A DNA stretch of 64,000 nucleotides from Amphibacillus jilinensis Y1 (GTDB taxonomy: Bacteria > Bacillota > Bacilli > Bacillales > Amphibacillaceae), in assembly GCF_000306965.1 (NCBI RefSeq), contig NZ_JH976443.1, positions 1,847-65,846 on the forward strand, in the 5' to 3' direction. The notes beneath the pieces were generated by a model. It was not told the origin of the DNA, ran no database searches, and worked only from the letters and a program-made list of their open reading frames with translations. The translations under genes were made by a program, and so were the position numbers. This document shows positions 1-8,766 of this stretch, piece after piece (the stretch's first letter is position 1; every line of letters starts with the position of its first letter).

Positions 1-182
1 TAAGTTGTCTTATTTTTGCGACGAGATATAATATATCACGTTTAAAAAATGGCGTCAACACTTTTTTGAAAAGAATTTTAAAAAGTAGATGATTATTTTA
101 TAGCATATTTTTTCTGACAACAAAAAATAATATAGCATACCCTTCCTATGTATGCAATACTTTTTTAATACAATATTAAAAA

Positions 183-398
183 TTATAATTTATAATTTGG
201 GATATACTTTATCACTTCTTGATCATCTGCTATTTTTCGCAATAGTTGAAACAACACTCGATATCTAGCTGTCATTGCTTCCTTAACAACTTGGTCGACT
301 CGACTATCTTCCATATCTAACAATATTTCCTCCATCTCTCTTTTTACTAGATATTCCATTTCTTTCAATTCTGTATCTGAGACCATCAATCCCAACAT
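183..398 (-). CDS. Conserved small Bacillaceae protein, unknown function
   Basis: Encodes 71 residues, rich in charged residues and predicted mostly helical, with no signal peptide or membrane segment. The ATG is preceded by a GGAG motif 8 bases upstream. It lies divergent to pdaB at the edge of the sporulation block. I recall similar 70-residue proteins beginning MLGLMVS in other Bacillaceae but know of no assigned function. The region from 1 to 182 is AT-rich and shows no gene. Confidence 0.65.
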   Translation of the reverse strand: MLGLMVSDTELKEMEYLVKREMEEILLDMEDSRVDQVVKEAMTARYRVLFQLLRKIADDQEVIKYIPNYKL

Positions 399-529
399 GT
401 AACCTACTCCATTTCACTCAATCATTATTTATAATTGCAGATCTGCTTGTTTTAATTTGCATGATATACATATTTAGTAGATGGACATGCATATAATGGA
501 GTACATTCTTTTCTAAAAGGAGTTATGTT

Positions 530-1291
530 ATGACTTTTTTCTATACCATTAAATTAAAGCATGCCAAAAGATATTTCATCATTATAGTCTGCACCATCCT
601 AGCGATAACTATTCTTGCTATAAACGGAGGCAACCACTTGTCCGTATTCTCCTCACAAGATGGCCCTGTTGGGTTAGCAAAGGGAAATGAAAAAAACGAA
701 GATGTCAGCTTGACCTTTAACGTTACATGGGGAGATCAAATGCTGGAGCCTATTTTAGACCAACTTAACGAACATGATGTTCAAGCAACCTTCTTTTTAC
801 TCGGGGAGTGGGCAGAGCACCACCCGCATTTAATCGAACTTATTGATAAGGCTGGACATGAAATAGGCATGCTAGGCTACCGATATAAAAGCTATCTCGA
901 CTTAGACAACAGCGACATTGTTAAAGACTTACACCGCGCAAAGGATGTATTTAACAAATTAGGCTACACCGATTTAAACCTATTACGCACACCTAGCGGT
1001 CATTTGGATGAAGAGGTTCTAACAATAGCAGTCAATCAAGGCTATGACGTTATTCAGTGGCGGGTTAATTCAAACGATTGGAAAGCACCAGGAATAGATA
1101 ATATCGTAGAGGAGGTCATATCTGAGACTAAAAATGGAGATATCATTCTCATGCACGCATCAGATTCTGCTATTCAAACAGCAAAAGCTTTAGAGTTAAT
1201 ACTCCCTACTTTAAAAGAGAAAGGTTTTAAATTTGTCTCCGTATCAGAACTTATTTCTCAAGCTGACATTGAAACAGACCCCGTTGAATAG
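530..1291 (+). CDS. pdaB: Sporulation polysaccharide deacetylase-family protein PdaB
   Basis: Member of the carbohydrate esterase 4 (NodB-fold) family needed for maintaining spores after late sporulation in B. subtilis. The 253-residue protein has one N-terminal membrane anchor (about residues 14-31) followed by the NodB domain. Motif 1 reads TFNVTWGD (62-69), where classic deacetylases have a catalytic Asp pair. The usual His-based metal motif is replaced near GMLGYRYKSY, while RTPSG (153-157), DWKAP (183-187) and LMHAS (207-211) are kept. This degenerate metal site is a feature of PdaB-type proteins, so enzyme activity is uncertain. AAGGAG precedes the ATG. In B. subtilis the order is gerD-kbaA-pdaB; here pdaB is directly followed by gerD. 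Confidence 0.88.
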   Translation: MTFFYTIKLKHAKRYFIIIVCTILAITILAINGGNHLSVFSSQDGPVGLAKGNEKNEDVSLTFNVTWGDQMLEPILDQLNEHDVQATFFLLGEWAEHHPHLIELIDKAGHEIGMLGYRYKSYLDLDNSDIVKDLHRAKDVFNKLGYTDLNLLRTPSGHLDEEVLTIAVNQGYDVIQWRVNSNDWKAPGIDNIVEEVISETKNGDIILMHASDSAIQTAKALELILPTLKEKGFKFVSVSELISQADIETDPVE

Positions 1292-1361
1292 TGATTACAC
1301 ATAATTCTCCTTCTTTCTTCTCATATTAAGACTGTGATGATTTTATTCCAGAAGGAGTAGA

Positions 1362-1988
1362 GTGGCGATGTCTTATCAAAAAATAGCGTTTTTCATATTA
1401 ATAGCAGTCATCTCTTTAATGGGCTGTAGCCCGGCTAACAACAATTCAGGTAATCAAGAGGCTAACTACGAAACAACAAAGAAGATGGTGACAGATATTC
1501 TCAAAACGGATGATGGCAAGCAAGCTATTGTAGAAGTAATTGCCGATGAATCAACCCAACAGATTTACGTGATTCATGATCAAATCGTCCAGTCAGCGAT
1601 TGAGGAAGCATTAACCTCTAAAGAAGGACAAGAATTTTGGTCGAATATGTTTAGTGATCAAGAATTTGTAAAAGAATTCTCTGATGCAATGATTAAACAA
1701 CAAGAAGATGTATTTAAGCGACTAATGAACGATGCTTCTTTTCAAGAAAAAATGCTTGAGCTTTTAGCAAATCCTGAAATTGACGAACAAATGCTAAGCC
1801 TAATGAAAAGTCAACAATTTAAAAGCCATTTAGAAGAAAGCATACAAGAAACTTTGGAATCCCCTTTATTCCAAGCGAAGGTTTCAGAAATTGTAGTTGA
1901 TCACGCAAAAAAAATAATGGAAGCTAAAGATGAACAAGCAACCGAAGATCAGCAATCTGAAGAGGACCCTTCTAACAACAATGATTAA
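1362..1988 (+). CDS. gerD: Spore germination lipoprotein GerD
   Basis: GerD is a lipoprotein scaffold that clusters germinant receptors in the spore inner membrane. The product has a lipoprotein signal ending in the lipobox LMGC, a helical core with repeated segments around ALTSKEGQEFW and LLANPEIDEQML, and an acidic, Asn-rich C-terminal tail. Two starts are possible: GTG at 1362 (4 bases after GAAGGAG) or ATG at 1368 (10 bases after). It lies 70 bp after pdaB and converges on salA through a shared terminator. kbaA, which separates these genes in B. subtilis, is absent. Confidence 0.9.
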   Translation: MAMSYQKIAFFILIAVISLMGCSPANNNSGNQEANYETTKKMVTDILKTDDGKQAIVEVIADESTQQIYVIHDQIVQSAIEEALTSKEGQEFWSNMFSDQEFVKEFSDAMIKQQEDVFKRLMNDASFQEKMLELLANPEIDEQMLSLMKSQQFKSHLEESIQETLESPLFQAKVSEIVVDHAKKIMEAKDEQATEDQQSEEDPSNNND

Positions 1989-2029
1989 AATATCTAGCTC
2001 TCATTAGGCACCTTGCTAGAGCAGACAAT

Positions 2030-2070
2030 AAAAAGACCTATCCTTTGAAAAACGTAGGATGGGTCTTTTT
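2030..2070. terminator. Bidirectional terminator between gerD and salA
   Basis: Arms beginning AAAAAGACC and ending GGTCTTTTT form a long stem around a short A-rich loop, with A and T runs on either side. It suits the convergent gerD and salA transcripts. Confidence 0.85.
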
Positions 2071-2097
2071 ATACGTTGTGACTTTTTCTCATTAATA

Positions 2098-3141
2098 TTA
2101 TTCTTTATCAATCACATACTGCGCAATTTGATGATATATTTGTCCAATCGGATCGTCTTTGGTGTAAATTGAGCCTCTTGCACTCGGTTGATCACTTGGT
2201 TGACCTAATGGAATTTGACCAATTAGTGGTGCTTGTAATTCCTCTGCTAGCGCCTGGCCGCCCCCTTGTCCAAACACATATTCTTTTTCCTTCGTTACTT
2301 TACTTTCAAAATAAGCCATATTCTCTATAATACCAATAATTTCATGTTGAGTGTTAATGGCCATTCTACCAGCGCGAGAGGCTACAAACGCCGCGGTCGG
2401 ATGCGGAGTCGTAACGATAATCTCTTTTGACGATGGAATAGTATTGTGAACAGCTAAAGCCATGTCTCCCGTACCTGGTGGTAAATCAAGTAATAAATAG
2501 TCTAGCTTCCCCCATTCAACTTCATCAAAAAAACTACGTAACATCTTTCCTAAGCGTGGCCCTCTCCAGATAACCGGCTCATTGTCCTCAACAAAGAAAC
2601 CCATTGACATAAGTTGTACACCGTGTGCCTCAACCGGAATAATACGATTTCCTTTTAAAATTGGCCGCTCCGTAATCCCCATCATATCTGGTACACTAAA
2701 GCCATAAATATCAGCATCAATAATCCCAACTTTTTTCCCTAAACGTGCGAGTGCAACAGCAACATTCACCGTAACCGTTGATTTGCCTACCCCACCCTTA
2801 CCACTAGCAATAGCAAGAAATCGGGTGCCCATTTTACCATTTAACAGCGTAGGCTTTTCATCCGTCGTGTTTTGGAACGACTTAAGTTGGTCATCGGGGA
2901 GTTGCTCGAACCTTAAGCCCACAGTCTCCGCACCTGCTCGTTTAAGCTTAGCGACCAACTCTTGTTGTAGTTGCATTTGCTCAGCGGTGTTCATTTCAGC
3001 AATTGCGATCTTAACACTAACAAGCCCTTTATCTTCATTTATTTTGACCTCACGAACACCACCTGTTTCAGCTAGGGTTTTATTTATAAATGGATCTTTT
3101 ACTGGTTTCAATAAAGCGATCACTTGGTCTTTTGTTAACAC
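2098..3141 (-). CDS. salA: Mrp/NBP35-family P-loop ATPase SalA
   Basis: A 347-residue protein with an N-terminal MIP18/DUF59 domain (about 1-80) and a deviant Walker A motif SGKGGVGKST (113-122), followed by the IDADIYGFSVPDM switch region. The family carries Fe-S clusters; in B. subtilis SalA (YbaL) represses scoC and so raises exoprotease expression. The C-terminal CxxC of Fe-S carrier Mrp proteins is not seen: the matching stretch reads NMAYFESKVT. This agrees with the Bacillus SalA branch and points to a regulatory role. The start is GTG behind GGAAGG. It follows cwlD on the minus strand as in B. subtilis. Confidence 0.9.
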   Translation of the reverse strand: MLTKDQVIALLKPVKDPFINKTLAETGGVREVKINEDKGLVSVKIAIAEMNTAEQMQLQQELVAKLKRAGAETVGLRFEQLPDDQLKSFQNTTDEKPTLLNGKMGTRFLAIASGKGGVGKSTVTVNVAVALARLGKKVGIIDADIYGFSVPDMMGITERPILKGNRIIPVEAHGVQLMSMGFFVEDNEPVIWRGPRLGKMLRSFFDEVEWGKLDYLLLDLPPGTGDMALAVHNTIPSSKEIIVTTPHPTAAFVASRAGRMAINTQHEIIGIIENMAYFESKVTKEKEYVFGQGGGQALAEELQAPLIGQIPLGQPSDQPSARGSIYTKDDPIGQIYHQIAQYVIDKE

Positions 3142-3210
3142 GACTATATCAACCTTCCTTTACTAACGTCTGTAGGGGTAGTATATCACAATCATTTTTA
3201 ATCAAAAAAT

Positions 3211-3921
3211 TTACTGTTCACTTGAGGCAAAATAATTTAAAATACCGTGATATATGCTTGCTGCCATTTGATCTTGGTATGCAGGTGTTTTTAATAACGC
3301 ACGTTCTTCAGGGTTCGATAAAAAGCCGATCTCTACTAACGCTGACGGACGGTGAGCATATTTTAATATATAAATACTATTCACAGCTAAAGCATCACGG
3401 TTCGTATTACCTAAACCAGTGACGATTTCACTTTGAATAGATTCAGCTAACACCTTCGAGTCCGAGCGATTGGGATGATAAAAGGTTTGAGCGCCTCGCC
3501 ATTGGCTTGAGGGTAATGCATTCAAATGAATACTAATGAATAAATCAGGATCTTTCTCTTCAACAAAAGCGATTCGATTTCTTAAATCTTCAACTTTCCG
3601 TCGCGATAGCCCCTTTGTATCCTGAGCAGCCAAGTCTTTATCCGTTTCCCTCGTTAAATATACAACCGCACCCGCCTGTTGCAGATAGTCTCTTAAATCT
3701 TCGCTGACCATTAATGCAATGTCTTTCTCTAATGTATCACCATCTCCAACAGCACCACCATCAACACCGCCGTGCCCAGGATCAAGGACAATAACTTTAT
3801 TCGTTAAAGGTAAGTTTAAAAATTCCGTTGAGTTAATACTAGTTTCAGTAGGATATTGCATAAGTAAAATTAATACAATGGCCCCTAGTAACCATATCAC
3901 TACCTTTACACTTTTCGACAT
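3211..3921 (-). CDS. cwlD: N-acetylmuramoyl-L-alanine amidase CwlD
   Basis: Amidase_3 family zinc enzyme that removes the stem peptide from muramic acid as the first step of muramic-delta-lactam formation in spore cortex. There is one N-terminal hydrophobic segment (about 5-22). Zinc ligands are visible as H50 in LDPGHGG, E65 in TLEKD and H132 in SIHLNA; the catalytic glutamate is E197 in LVEIGFLSNPEE. Its 236 residues match the family. GGAGG lies 8 bases before the ATG. Adjacent salA and nearby pdaB/gerD support the assignment. Confidence 0.93.
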   Translation of the reverse strand: MSKSVKVVIWLLGAIVLILLMQYPTETSINSTEFLNLPLTNKVIVLDPGHGGVDGGAVGDGDTLEKDIALMVSEDLRDYLQQAGAVVYLTRETDKDLAAQDTKGLSRRKVEDLRNRIAFVEEKDPDLFISIHLNALPSSQWRGAQTFYHPNRSDSKVLAESIQSEIVTGLGNTNRDALAVNSIYILKYAHRPSALVEIGFLSNPEERALLKTPAYQDQMAASIYHGILNYFASSEQ

Positions 3922-3980
3922 CGCTTGTCCCTCCGTTCATACTTACTTAACTATATGGGCACAAATTAATAATTAGAACG

Positions 3981-4066
3981 AAAGAAAAACCTATCCTATG
4001 TACCATACATCAAAGGCCGCCAGAAAATGAGGCAGCTTATTGATGCATAATAAGATAGAATAGGTT
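3981..4066 (-). terminator. Probable terminator of the HAD gene
   Basis: Read on the minus strand, AACCTATTCTAT pairs with ATAGGATAGGTT (one G-U) and is followed by TTTCTTTC. A smaller nested GCTGCC/GGCGGC hairpin lies inside. The distal arm touches the HAD stop codon. Confidence 0.6.
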
Positions 4067-4869
4067 TATTTATACCAGTCAGCAATATGACTGTATTGGA
4101 CTAACTTTTCGTGCGACCCGCCTGGATCATGTGGAGATAAATAAATGGCCTCCATTCCAAGCATCAGTGCAGGGGCTATTTCATTAATAAAATTATCGCC
4201 AATTGAGACCATTTGCTGATATGGTAATTGATAAAACGATTGAAGTTGCTCAAAATAATAGCGCGTCTTCTCCGGCTTCCTTGCCGAAGAAATGATGTGA
4301 TCAAAAATGCCAACCAAATTTAATTCCTTTAATAAGCGTGACACATCTTCACGATCACTATTGGTCATTAGCACAATTTTATCCGTTGCCTTTAATGATA
4401 ATAGAAATGAACGGAGCCCCTCAATTTCCCGCAATTGAAATTGATCGGTCACCATATAGGCTTTAGTCGCATGGTAACTTGGCTGTGTATCCGCCACACC
4501 ATAGTGTTTAGCACAAGCAAAGGGGAGCCACCAACCATCACCAATCGCCACAAGTGAAGTGAAGTCAAAGCTTAAGGCCTCCTTGCCGTAAATCGACGCA
4601 ACATCTTGTACTGGCGTTCCATCCCACTTATGAGCAGCGATTGCCTGTAATGTTAGCGGATCTATGGTCACCGATAAGTCACGCGCAACGTCATAGACTT
4701 TTCCTATTGCAATCACATGATTTCCTTGCTTGATTTGCTGGTAATCAGCCCAATAGTTACCCTGATCTTGGACAGGAACACGTTCCATCAAGTGCTCAGC
4801 ATAATAATCAAAGTGATCCGTTTCCTCATATAACGTTCCATCAAGATCAAAAATATATAATTTTTCCAT
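4066..4869 (-). CDS. HAD-superfamily hydrolase
   Basis: A 267-residue haloacid-dehalogenase-type phosphohydrolase. Motif I is DLDGT (8-12) with the nucleophile D8 and acid/base D10, motif II lies in VLMTNSD, motif III is the Lys in SSARKPEK, and motif IV is SIGDN. A helical cap lies between motifs I and II, containing an unusual WDGTPVQD stretch. The substrate cannot be told from sequence. It is the first gene beyond cwlD and stands alone, between a terminator and a copy of the dispersed repeat. Confidence 0.8.
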   Translation of the reverse strand: MEKLYIFDLDGTLYEETDHFDYYAEHLMERVPVQDQGNYWADYQQIKQGNHVIAIGKVYDVARDLSVTIDPLTLQAIAAHKWDGTPVQDVASIYGKEALSFDFTSLVAIGDGWWLPFACAKHYGVADTQPSYHATKAYMVTDQFQLREIEGLRSFLLSLKATDKIVLMTNSDREDVSRLLKELNLVGIFDHIISSARKPEKTRYYFEQLQSFYQLPYQQMVSIGDNFINEIAPALMLGMEAIYLSPHDPGGSHEKLVQYSHIADWYK

Positions 4870-4917
4870 CGATTCACCCTTTCCTAGTAATTTAAGTAGT
4901 GGTGGGCATTTTTGTTA

Positions 4918-5065
4918 TTGATAAAACGAACCTTCAATCAAGGGGCGTTTGCATTCTTCTCCCACCAATTGGCCGTTGACTGAATCAGAGATTAGCGCCC
5001 ACCAAGATAATTTTCACTACTTTCTATTTTGAGGCTAGAGTTTAACGGACGATTATCCGTGGTAA
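4918..5065 (+). repeat. Dispersed repeat family, copy A
   Basis: This copy begins GATAAAACGAACCTTCAATC and ends near ACGGACGATTATCCGTGGTAA. It fills most of the 322-bp gap between the HAD and IMPase genes, in which no gene is seen. It matches copies at 20644, 25410, 25962, 28750 and 46911, all in the same orientation. The left-end hairpin (CAATCA.. to ..AATTG) is partly decayed here. Confidence 0.75.
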
Positions 5066-5191
5066 AGTTACACACAAAAGAGTGAGGTCTTGTTCTAGCA
5101 TCTAAAACGCTTGTTAAGTTATGTCGCGGATTAATAAGTTAATAAGTAACCCTCTTCTGCATCGTTTAACTCCAAGTGCCTATATCTCCAC

Positions 5192-5995
5192 TCACTTCAA
5201 TTCAATATATTGATTTAAAAGCTTCTGATGGAGCATTTGTGAAGCAACAAGGATGGATGAGTGACCAAAATAATAAACAGGTGCTCCGGCAAGTGTTGTA
5301 CAGGTTAATCCTTGCTCCTGTAACATGACGTAAGCAGCTCCAAAATCCCAGGCGCCCAAACCATTATAAACTGCGCCATCGATGCGCCCAGTTGCTACAT
5401 ATGCAAGTTCTAGAGCAGCAGATCCAATACAACGGAAGCCACGACTATCACCAACAAGTTGCTGTAGCTTTTTTTCATTAAGGTCATCGTTTGGAGCCAA
5501 CCAAAGATGGTTAACACAAAATAACGCTTCTTCAATGGATTTTTTCTCGACAACAGGAGCAACGCGCTTTTGATCAATATATAATCCTTTCCCCTCTAGC
5601 ACATGGAACATTTCGTCTTTAACTGGATCATATATAACACCTACTGTCGGGTTACCTTTAATATATATCGCAACTGATACTGAGAAGTTTGCTTTAGTAT
5701 GAACAAAATTCGTTGTGCCATCAATCGGATCTACAACCCAAACGACTTCATGTTCCGGTTGATAATCTCCACTTTCCTCAACGCCTTCTTCTCCTAATAA
5801 ATAATGGGTAGGATAATAAGTCTTAATCTTGTTTGCAAAAAAGCGTTCAATCTCCTTGTCCTTTTCTGTCACAAGATCGGCAGCTGATGTCTTATATTCA
5901 ATATCTATCTCTTGTGTAATTGCCTCTCGCAAAATAGCCCCCGCTTCATAGGCCCATTCTTTCGCATGTTGATACATTGTTTCTTCTGTTTGCAT
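5192..5995 (-). CDS. Inositol monophosphatase-family protein
   Basis: Mg2+-dependent, Li+-sensitive phosphatase fold of 267 residues. Metal ligands are E69/E70 in LGEEG, D89 and D92 in WVVDPIDGTTNF, and D217 in GAWDFGAAY. The closest Bacillus type is YktC. Members hydrolyse inositol monophosphates, fructose-1,6-bisphosphate, NADP or PAP, and the sequence alone does not separate these. It lies 95 bp downstream of phnE2 on the same strand with a weak hairpin between, so it is probably transcribed separately or by read-through. Confidence 0.85.
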   Translation of the reverse strand: MQTEETMYQHAKEWAYEAGAILREAITQEIDIEYKTSAADLVTEKDKEIERFFANKIKTYYPTHYLLGEEGVEESGDYQPEHEVVWVVDPIDGTTNFVHTKANFSVSVAIYIKGNPTVGVIYDPVKDEMFHVLEGKGLYIDQKRVAPVVEKKSIEEALFCVNHLWLAPNDDLNEKKLQQLVGDSRGFRCIGSAALELAYVATGRIDGAVYNGLGAWDFGAAYVMLQEQGLTCTTLAGAPVYYFGHSSILVASQMLHQKLLNQYIELK

Positions 5996-6052
5996 ATCAT
6001 ATCACCCTTCTGGTTCTAGCACATTTAATTATTATTCGAAACAAATAGAGAT

Positions 6053-6074
6053 GAGGATCAATTATCAGACCCTC
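6053..6074 (-). terminator. Weak hairpin after phnE2
   Basis: On the minus strand GAGGGTC pairs with GATCCTC (one G-U) around an 8-base loop, followed by ATCTCTATTTG. The T tract is interrupted, so termination may be partial. Confidence 0.45.
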
Positions 6075-6090
6075 ACCAATCCTATCTATA

Positions 6091-6894
6091 TTAGACTAAT
6101 TTCTTACGGATCTTACCACTAATAAAGTCAATTAAACTGACAAATAGTACGACAACAATTAAAATCATGCCTACATCTTCCCAGTTTCTTTGGTAAGTTG
6201 CTAAAATAAGTGGCGCACCAATCCCACCTGCACCAACAATCCCAAGTACAGTCGATGCACGAACATCAATCTCAAATCGATAAATCGAGTAAGAAGAGAA
6301 TTCAGGTAATACTTGGGGAAGTACACCATACCATATCGCCTGCAATCGATTACCACCACTCGCACGAATAGCATCAACTGTGCTAAGATCAATCGATTCA
6401 ATCACCTCGGCATATAGTTTTCCTAACATACCGATCGAATTAATACTAATTGCTAACACACCTGCATACGGCCCAATACCTACTGCAGCAACAAAAATAA
6501 TTGCGAAAATTAATTCTGGAATGGCACGAATCGCATTTAACAGCGCCTTACCTAGATAAGAAAATTTCTTCGATATATTACGCGCTGCCAAAAAAGCAAC
6601 AGGAATAGCCAAGATCGTCGCAACAACTACACCTGCAAAAGCGATCGCGATCGTTTCTAACATATATCCAATGTACTCTGGAAACTGAACGATGTAATCC
6701 ACTTGTGTAATGGGAACTATAAATATTCTTCTTAGCGTATCTAACGGCGAGGCTTGCGAACCGGAAATACTAAATGATGTATTTAAGATAGCGATGATAT
6801 AAAGGGCACTGAGGATAATCAGTGTCATATAAAATTTGATTTTCCCTCGTCTTGTCTGGGCTTTTCTTAGTGATATTTTGGCTTGTTCGCTCAT
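6091..6894 (-). CDS. phnE: Phosphonate-type ABC transporter permease (second)
   Basis: A 267-residue PhnE-family permease with five to six membrane segments and the binding-protein-dependent permease loop (EAA region) around VDAIRASGGNRLQAIWYG. It pairs with the upstream phnE1, giving a heterodimeric channel as is usual in this family. Its ATG overlaps the phnE1 stop by one base (TAATG), a sign of translational coupling. Substrate could be a phosphonate, phosphite or hypophosphite; no C-P lyase or phosphite dehydrogenase gene lies nearby to decide. Confidence 0.9.
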   Translation of the reverse strand: MSEQAKISLRKAQTRRGKIKFYMTLIILSALYIIAILNTSFSISGSQASPLDTLRRIFIVPITQVDYIVQFPEYIGYMLETIAIAFAGVVVATILAIPVAFLAARNISKKFSYLGKALLNAIRAIPELIFAIIFVAAVGIGPYAGVLAISINSIGMLGKLYAEVIESIDLSTVDAIRASGGNRLQAIWYGVLPQVLPEFSSYSIYRFEIDVRASTVLGIVGAGGIGAPLILATYQRNWEDVGMILIVVVLFVSLIDFISGKIRKKLV

Positions 6895-7712
6895 TATTCT
6901 AAATGCCCCCTCAAGCGATTACTCACTGTATCAATTATTGTAATCGTTAAAAATGTCATAAACACTATTGTTGCTACGTTGTTATAATTAAACATCCTTA
7001 ATTGTTGTTGCATAATAATCCCAATTCCACCTGCACCAACAAACCCCAAAATAACCGATGCCTTGACGTTAATTTCTAATACATATAACACATATGACGC
7101 AAATTGCGGCAAAATTTGCGGCATAATCCCATAAGTAATAACTTGCAGCGTATTTCCTCCCGAAGCCCGTATCGCCTCGATCGGCCCAGGGTCTACCGCT
7201 TCAATGGTTTCACTCACGAGTTTTGCAAGAATACCTAAAGAAAATACTGTCAGCGCAAGAATACCTGATACAGCACCAATGCCAACTAAAGCGACAAACA
7301 AAACAGCTAAGATAACTTCAGGGATGGTTCGCAAAATATTTAACAGATTACGGACCACCTGATACAGCCACTTATTGCGGTTAATATTACTAGAAGCGAT
7401 AAAGCTAAGCGGAAGTGCAAAGATCGCTGCAAAAGTGGTACTAAAAAGTGCCATGTTCCATGTTTCTAATAAACTTCGAGCCACCCTGTTCAAATATCCC
7501 CAGTTAGGTGGGAATAAGTCCTCAACCATAAAACGATAAATAATCGGTAAACCTTCGATCACTCGATTTGGAAAGGCATTGGTTTGAAAAACCGATAACA
7601 TATATAAACTAAACACAACGATAATTGTGAAGGCAAGCATCCATTTAAAACGCGGTTGTGTTAATCGATAGCGTTCCATTGTTTTTTTACCGTTCGTATT
7701 TTTATTGGCCAT
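6894..7712 (-). CDS. phnE: Phosphonate-type ABC transporter permease (first)
   Basis: A 272-residue PhnE-family inner-membrane permease. An N-terminal membrane segment (about 28-45) is followed by a large loop, and the core carries the EAA-like coupling motif EAIRASGGNTLQVITYG that docks on the PhnC ATPase. It overlaps phnC by one base at its start and phnE2 by one base at its end. It is homologous to phnE2 yet clearly diverged, so the pair is an old duplication rather than a recent one. Confidence 0.9.
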   Translation of the reverse strand: MANKNTNGKKTMERYRLTQPRFKWMLAFTIIVVFSLYMLSVFQTNAFPNRVIEGLPIIYRFMVEDLFPPNWGYLNRVARSLLETWNMALFSTTFAAIFALPLSFIASSNINRNKWLYQVVRNLLNILRTIPEVILAVLFVALVGIGAVSGILALTVFSLGILAKLVSETIEAVDPGPIEAIRASGGNTLQVITYGIMPQILPQFASYVLYVLEINVKASVILGFVGAGGIGIIMQQQLRMFNYNNVATIVFMTFLTITIIDTVSNRLRGHLE

Positions 7713-8485
7713 TATTCTTCATCGCCTCCAAGAAGATCATCGTCTTTAATTGGGCGACCATAAATCTCCTCAAATGTAGCTTCAGAAACTTCACTAATTG
7801 GACCGTCAAAAACGACCTGGCCATCACGCAACCCAATGATACGGTCAGCATATTCCATTGCCATATCAATAAAATGCAAATTAACAAGCGTTGTCAAATT
7901 ATCTTCTTTACTAATACGTCTTAAATCTTTCATCACTCTATGTGAAGTAGGGGGATCTAAACTTGCTACTGGTTCGTCTGCTAAAATGACTTTCGGCTGT
8001 TGAGTCAAAACCCGTGCAATACTAACCCGTTGTTGTTGCCCACCACTTAATTGGTCAGCTCGAACGTAAGCCTTCTCCTCAATACCGACACGCTTTAAAT
8101 TATTCATAGCTAATTGCAAGTCATCTTGTGAGAACAGCCCGAGCATACTCCTTAACGTGCCGGTATGCCCCAGCCTACCTGCCATAACATTTCGTAAAAC
8201 GGACATCCGCTTAACAAGGTTATAGCTTTGGAAGACCATCCCTACATTTGTTCGCAATTGACGTAACTTTCTTTCTTTAAAAGTTAATACATTCTCACCA
8301 TCCAACAGCAATTCACCATCAGTTGGTGTTACCATACGATTAATACTTCTGATTAATGAGGACTTACCTGCCCCAGACATTCCGACCACGACGACAAATT
8401 CACCGTCATTGATCGTTAAATTAATATCCTTTAAGCCTTGATGCCCATTTGGATAAACTAACGACATATCTTTGATCTCGATCAA
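7712..8485 (-). CDS. phnC: Phosphonate-type ABC transporter ATPase
   Basis: ABC ATPase of 257 residues: Walker A GMSGAGKSS (35-43), signature LSGGQ (146-150), Walker B ILADEP (167-172) and a switch His in LVNLHFID. The length and MVFQSYNLVKRM Q-loop fit PhnC. The start is TTG at 8485 behind GGAAGGTGA; the next in-frame ATG (8467) would remove the first beta strand. It energises PhnE1/PhnE2 import of the PhnD-bound ligand. Confidence 0.92.
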   Translation of the reverse strand: MIEIKDMSLVYPNGHQGLKDINLTINDGEFVVVVGMSGAGKSSLIRSINRMVTPTDGELLLDGENVLTFKERKLRQLRTNVGMVFQSYNLVKRMSVLRNVMAGRLGHTGTLRSMLGLFSQDDLQLAMNNLKRVGIEEKAYVRADQLSGGQQQRVSIARVLTQQPKVILADEPVASLDPPTSHRVMKDLRRISKEDNLTTLVNLHFIDMAMEYADRIIGLRDGQVVFDGPISEVSEATFEEIYGRPIKDDDLLGGDEE

Positions 8486-8697
8486 ACTTGCTCACCTTCC
8501 CCACTGTGGAATTAGCATTAAAGACAAATGCCAACATATTTCTATCTATTATAACTTAAATAAATGACGCTTTACATTAAAAAAATTGACTTTCTCCGTC
8601 TCTGCAACAGATAGACCATCGATTTTTTCTATGAATGAACTAGTCGCAAGATTTCTTGATCTCATCTACTTCCTGCATGAGAAAGACAGAAAAGAAG

Positions 8698-8733
8698 CGT
8701 CTGTTATCATTAAAAGTGCATCATGATAACAGA
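8698..8733 (-). terminator. Intercistronic hairpin between phnD and phnC
   Basis: GTCTGTTATCAT and ATGATAACAGAC form a perfect 12-bp stem with a 12-base loop. On the minus strand it is followed by GCTTCTTTTC, a poor T run. Such hairpins after a binding-protein gene often give partial termination or protect the 3' end, keeping PhnD in excess over the membrane parts. Confidence 0.7.
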
Positions 8734-8766
8734 CACTCTTGTATCATTTTATTTACTCAAACAGCA

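Noticed and set aside
2783-3422. Plus-strand open frames opposite salA and cwlD
   Set aside because: They are antisense shadows of clearly conserved genes, lack ribosome sites and have no recognisable motifs.
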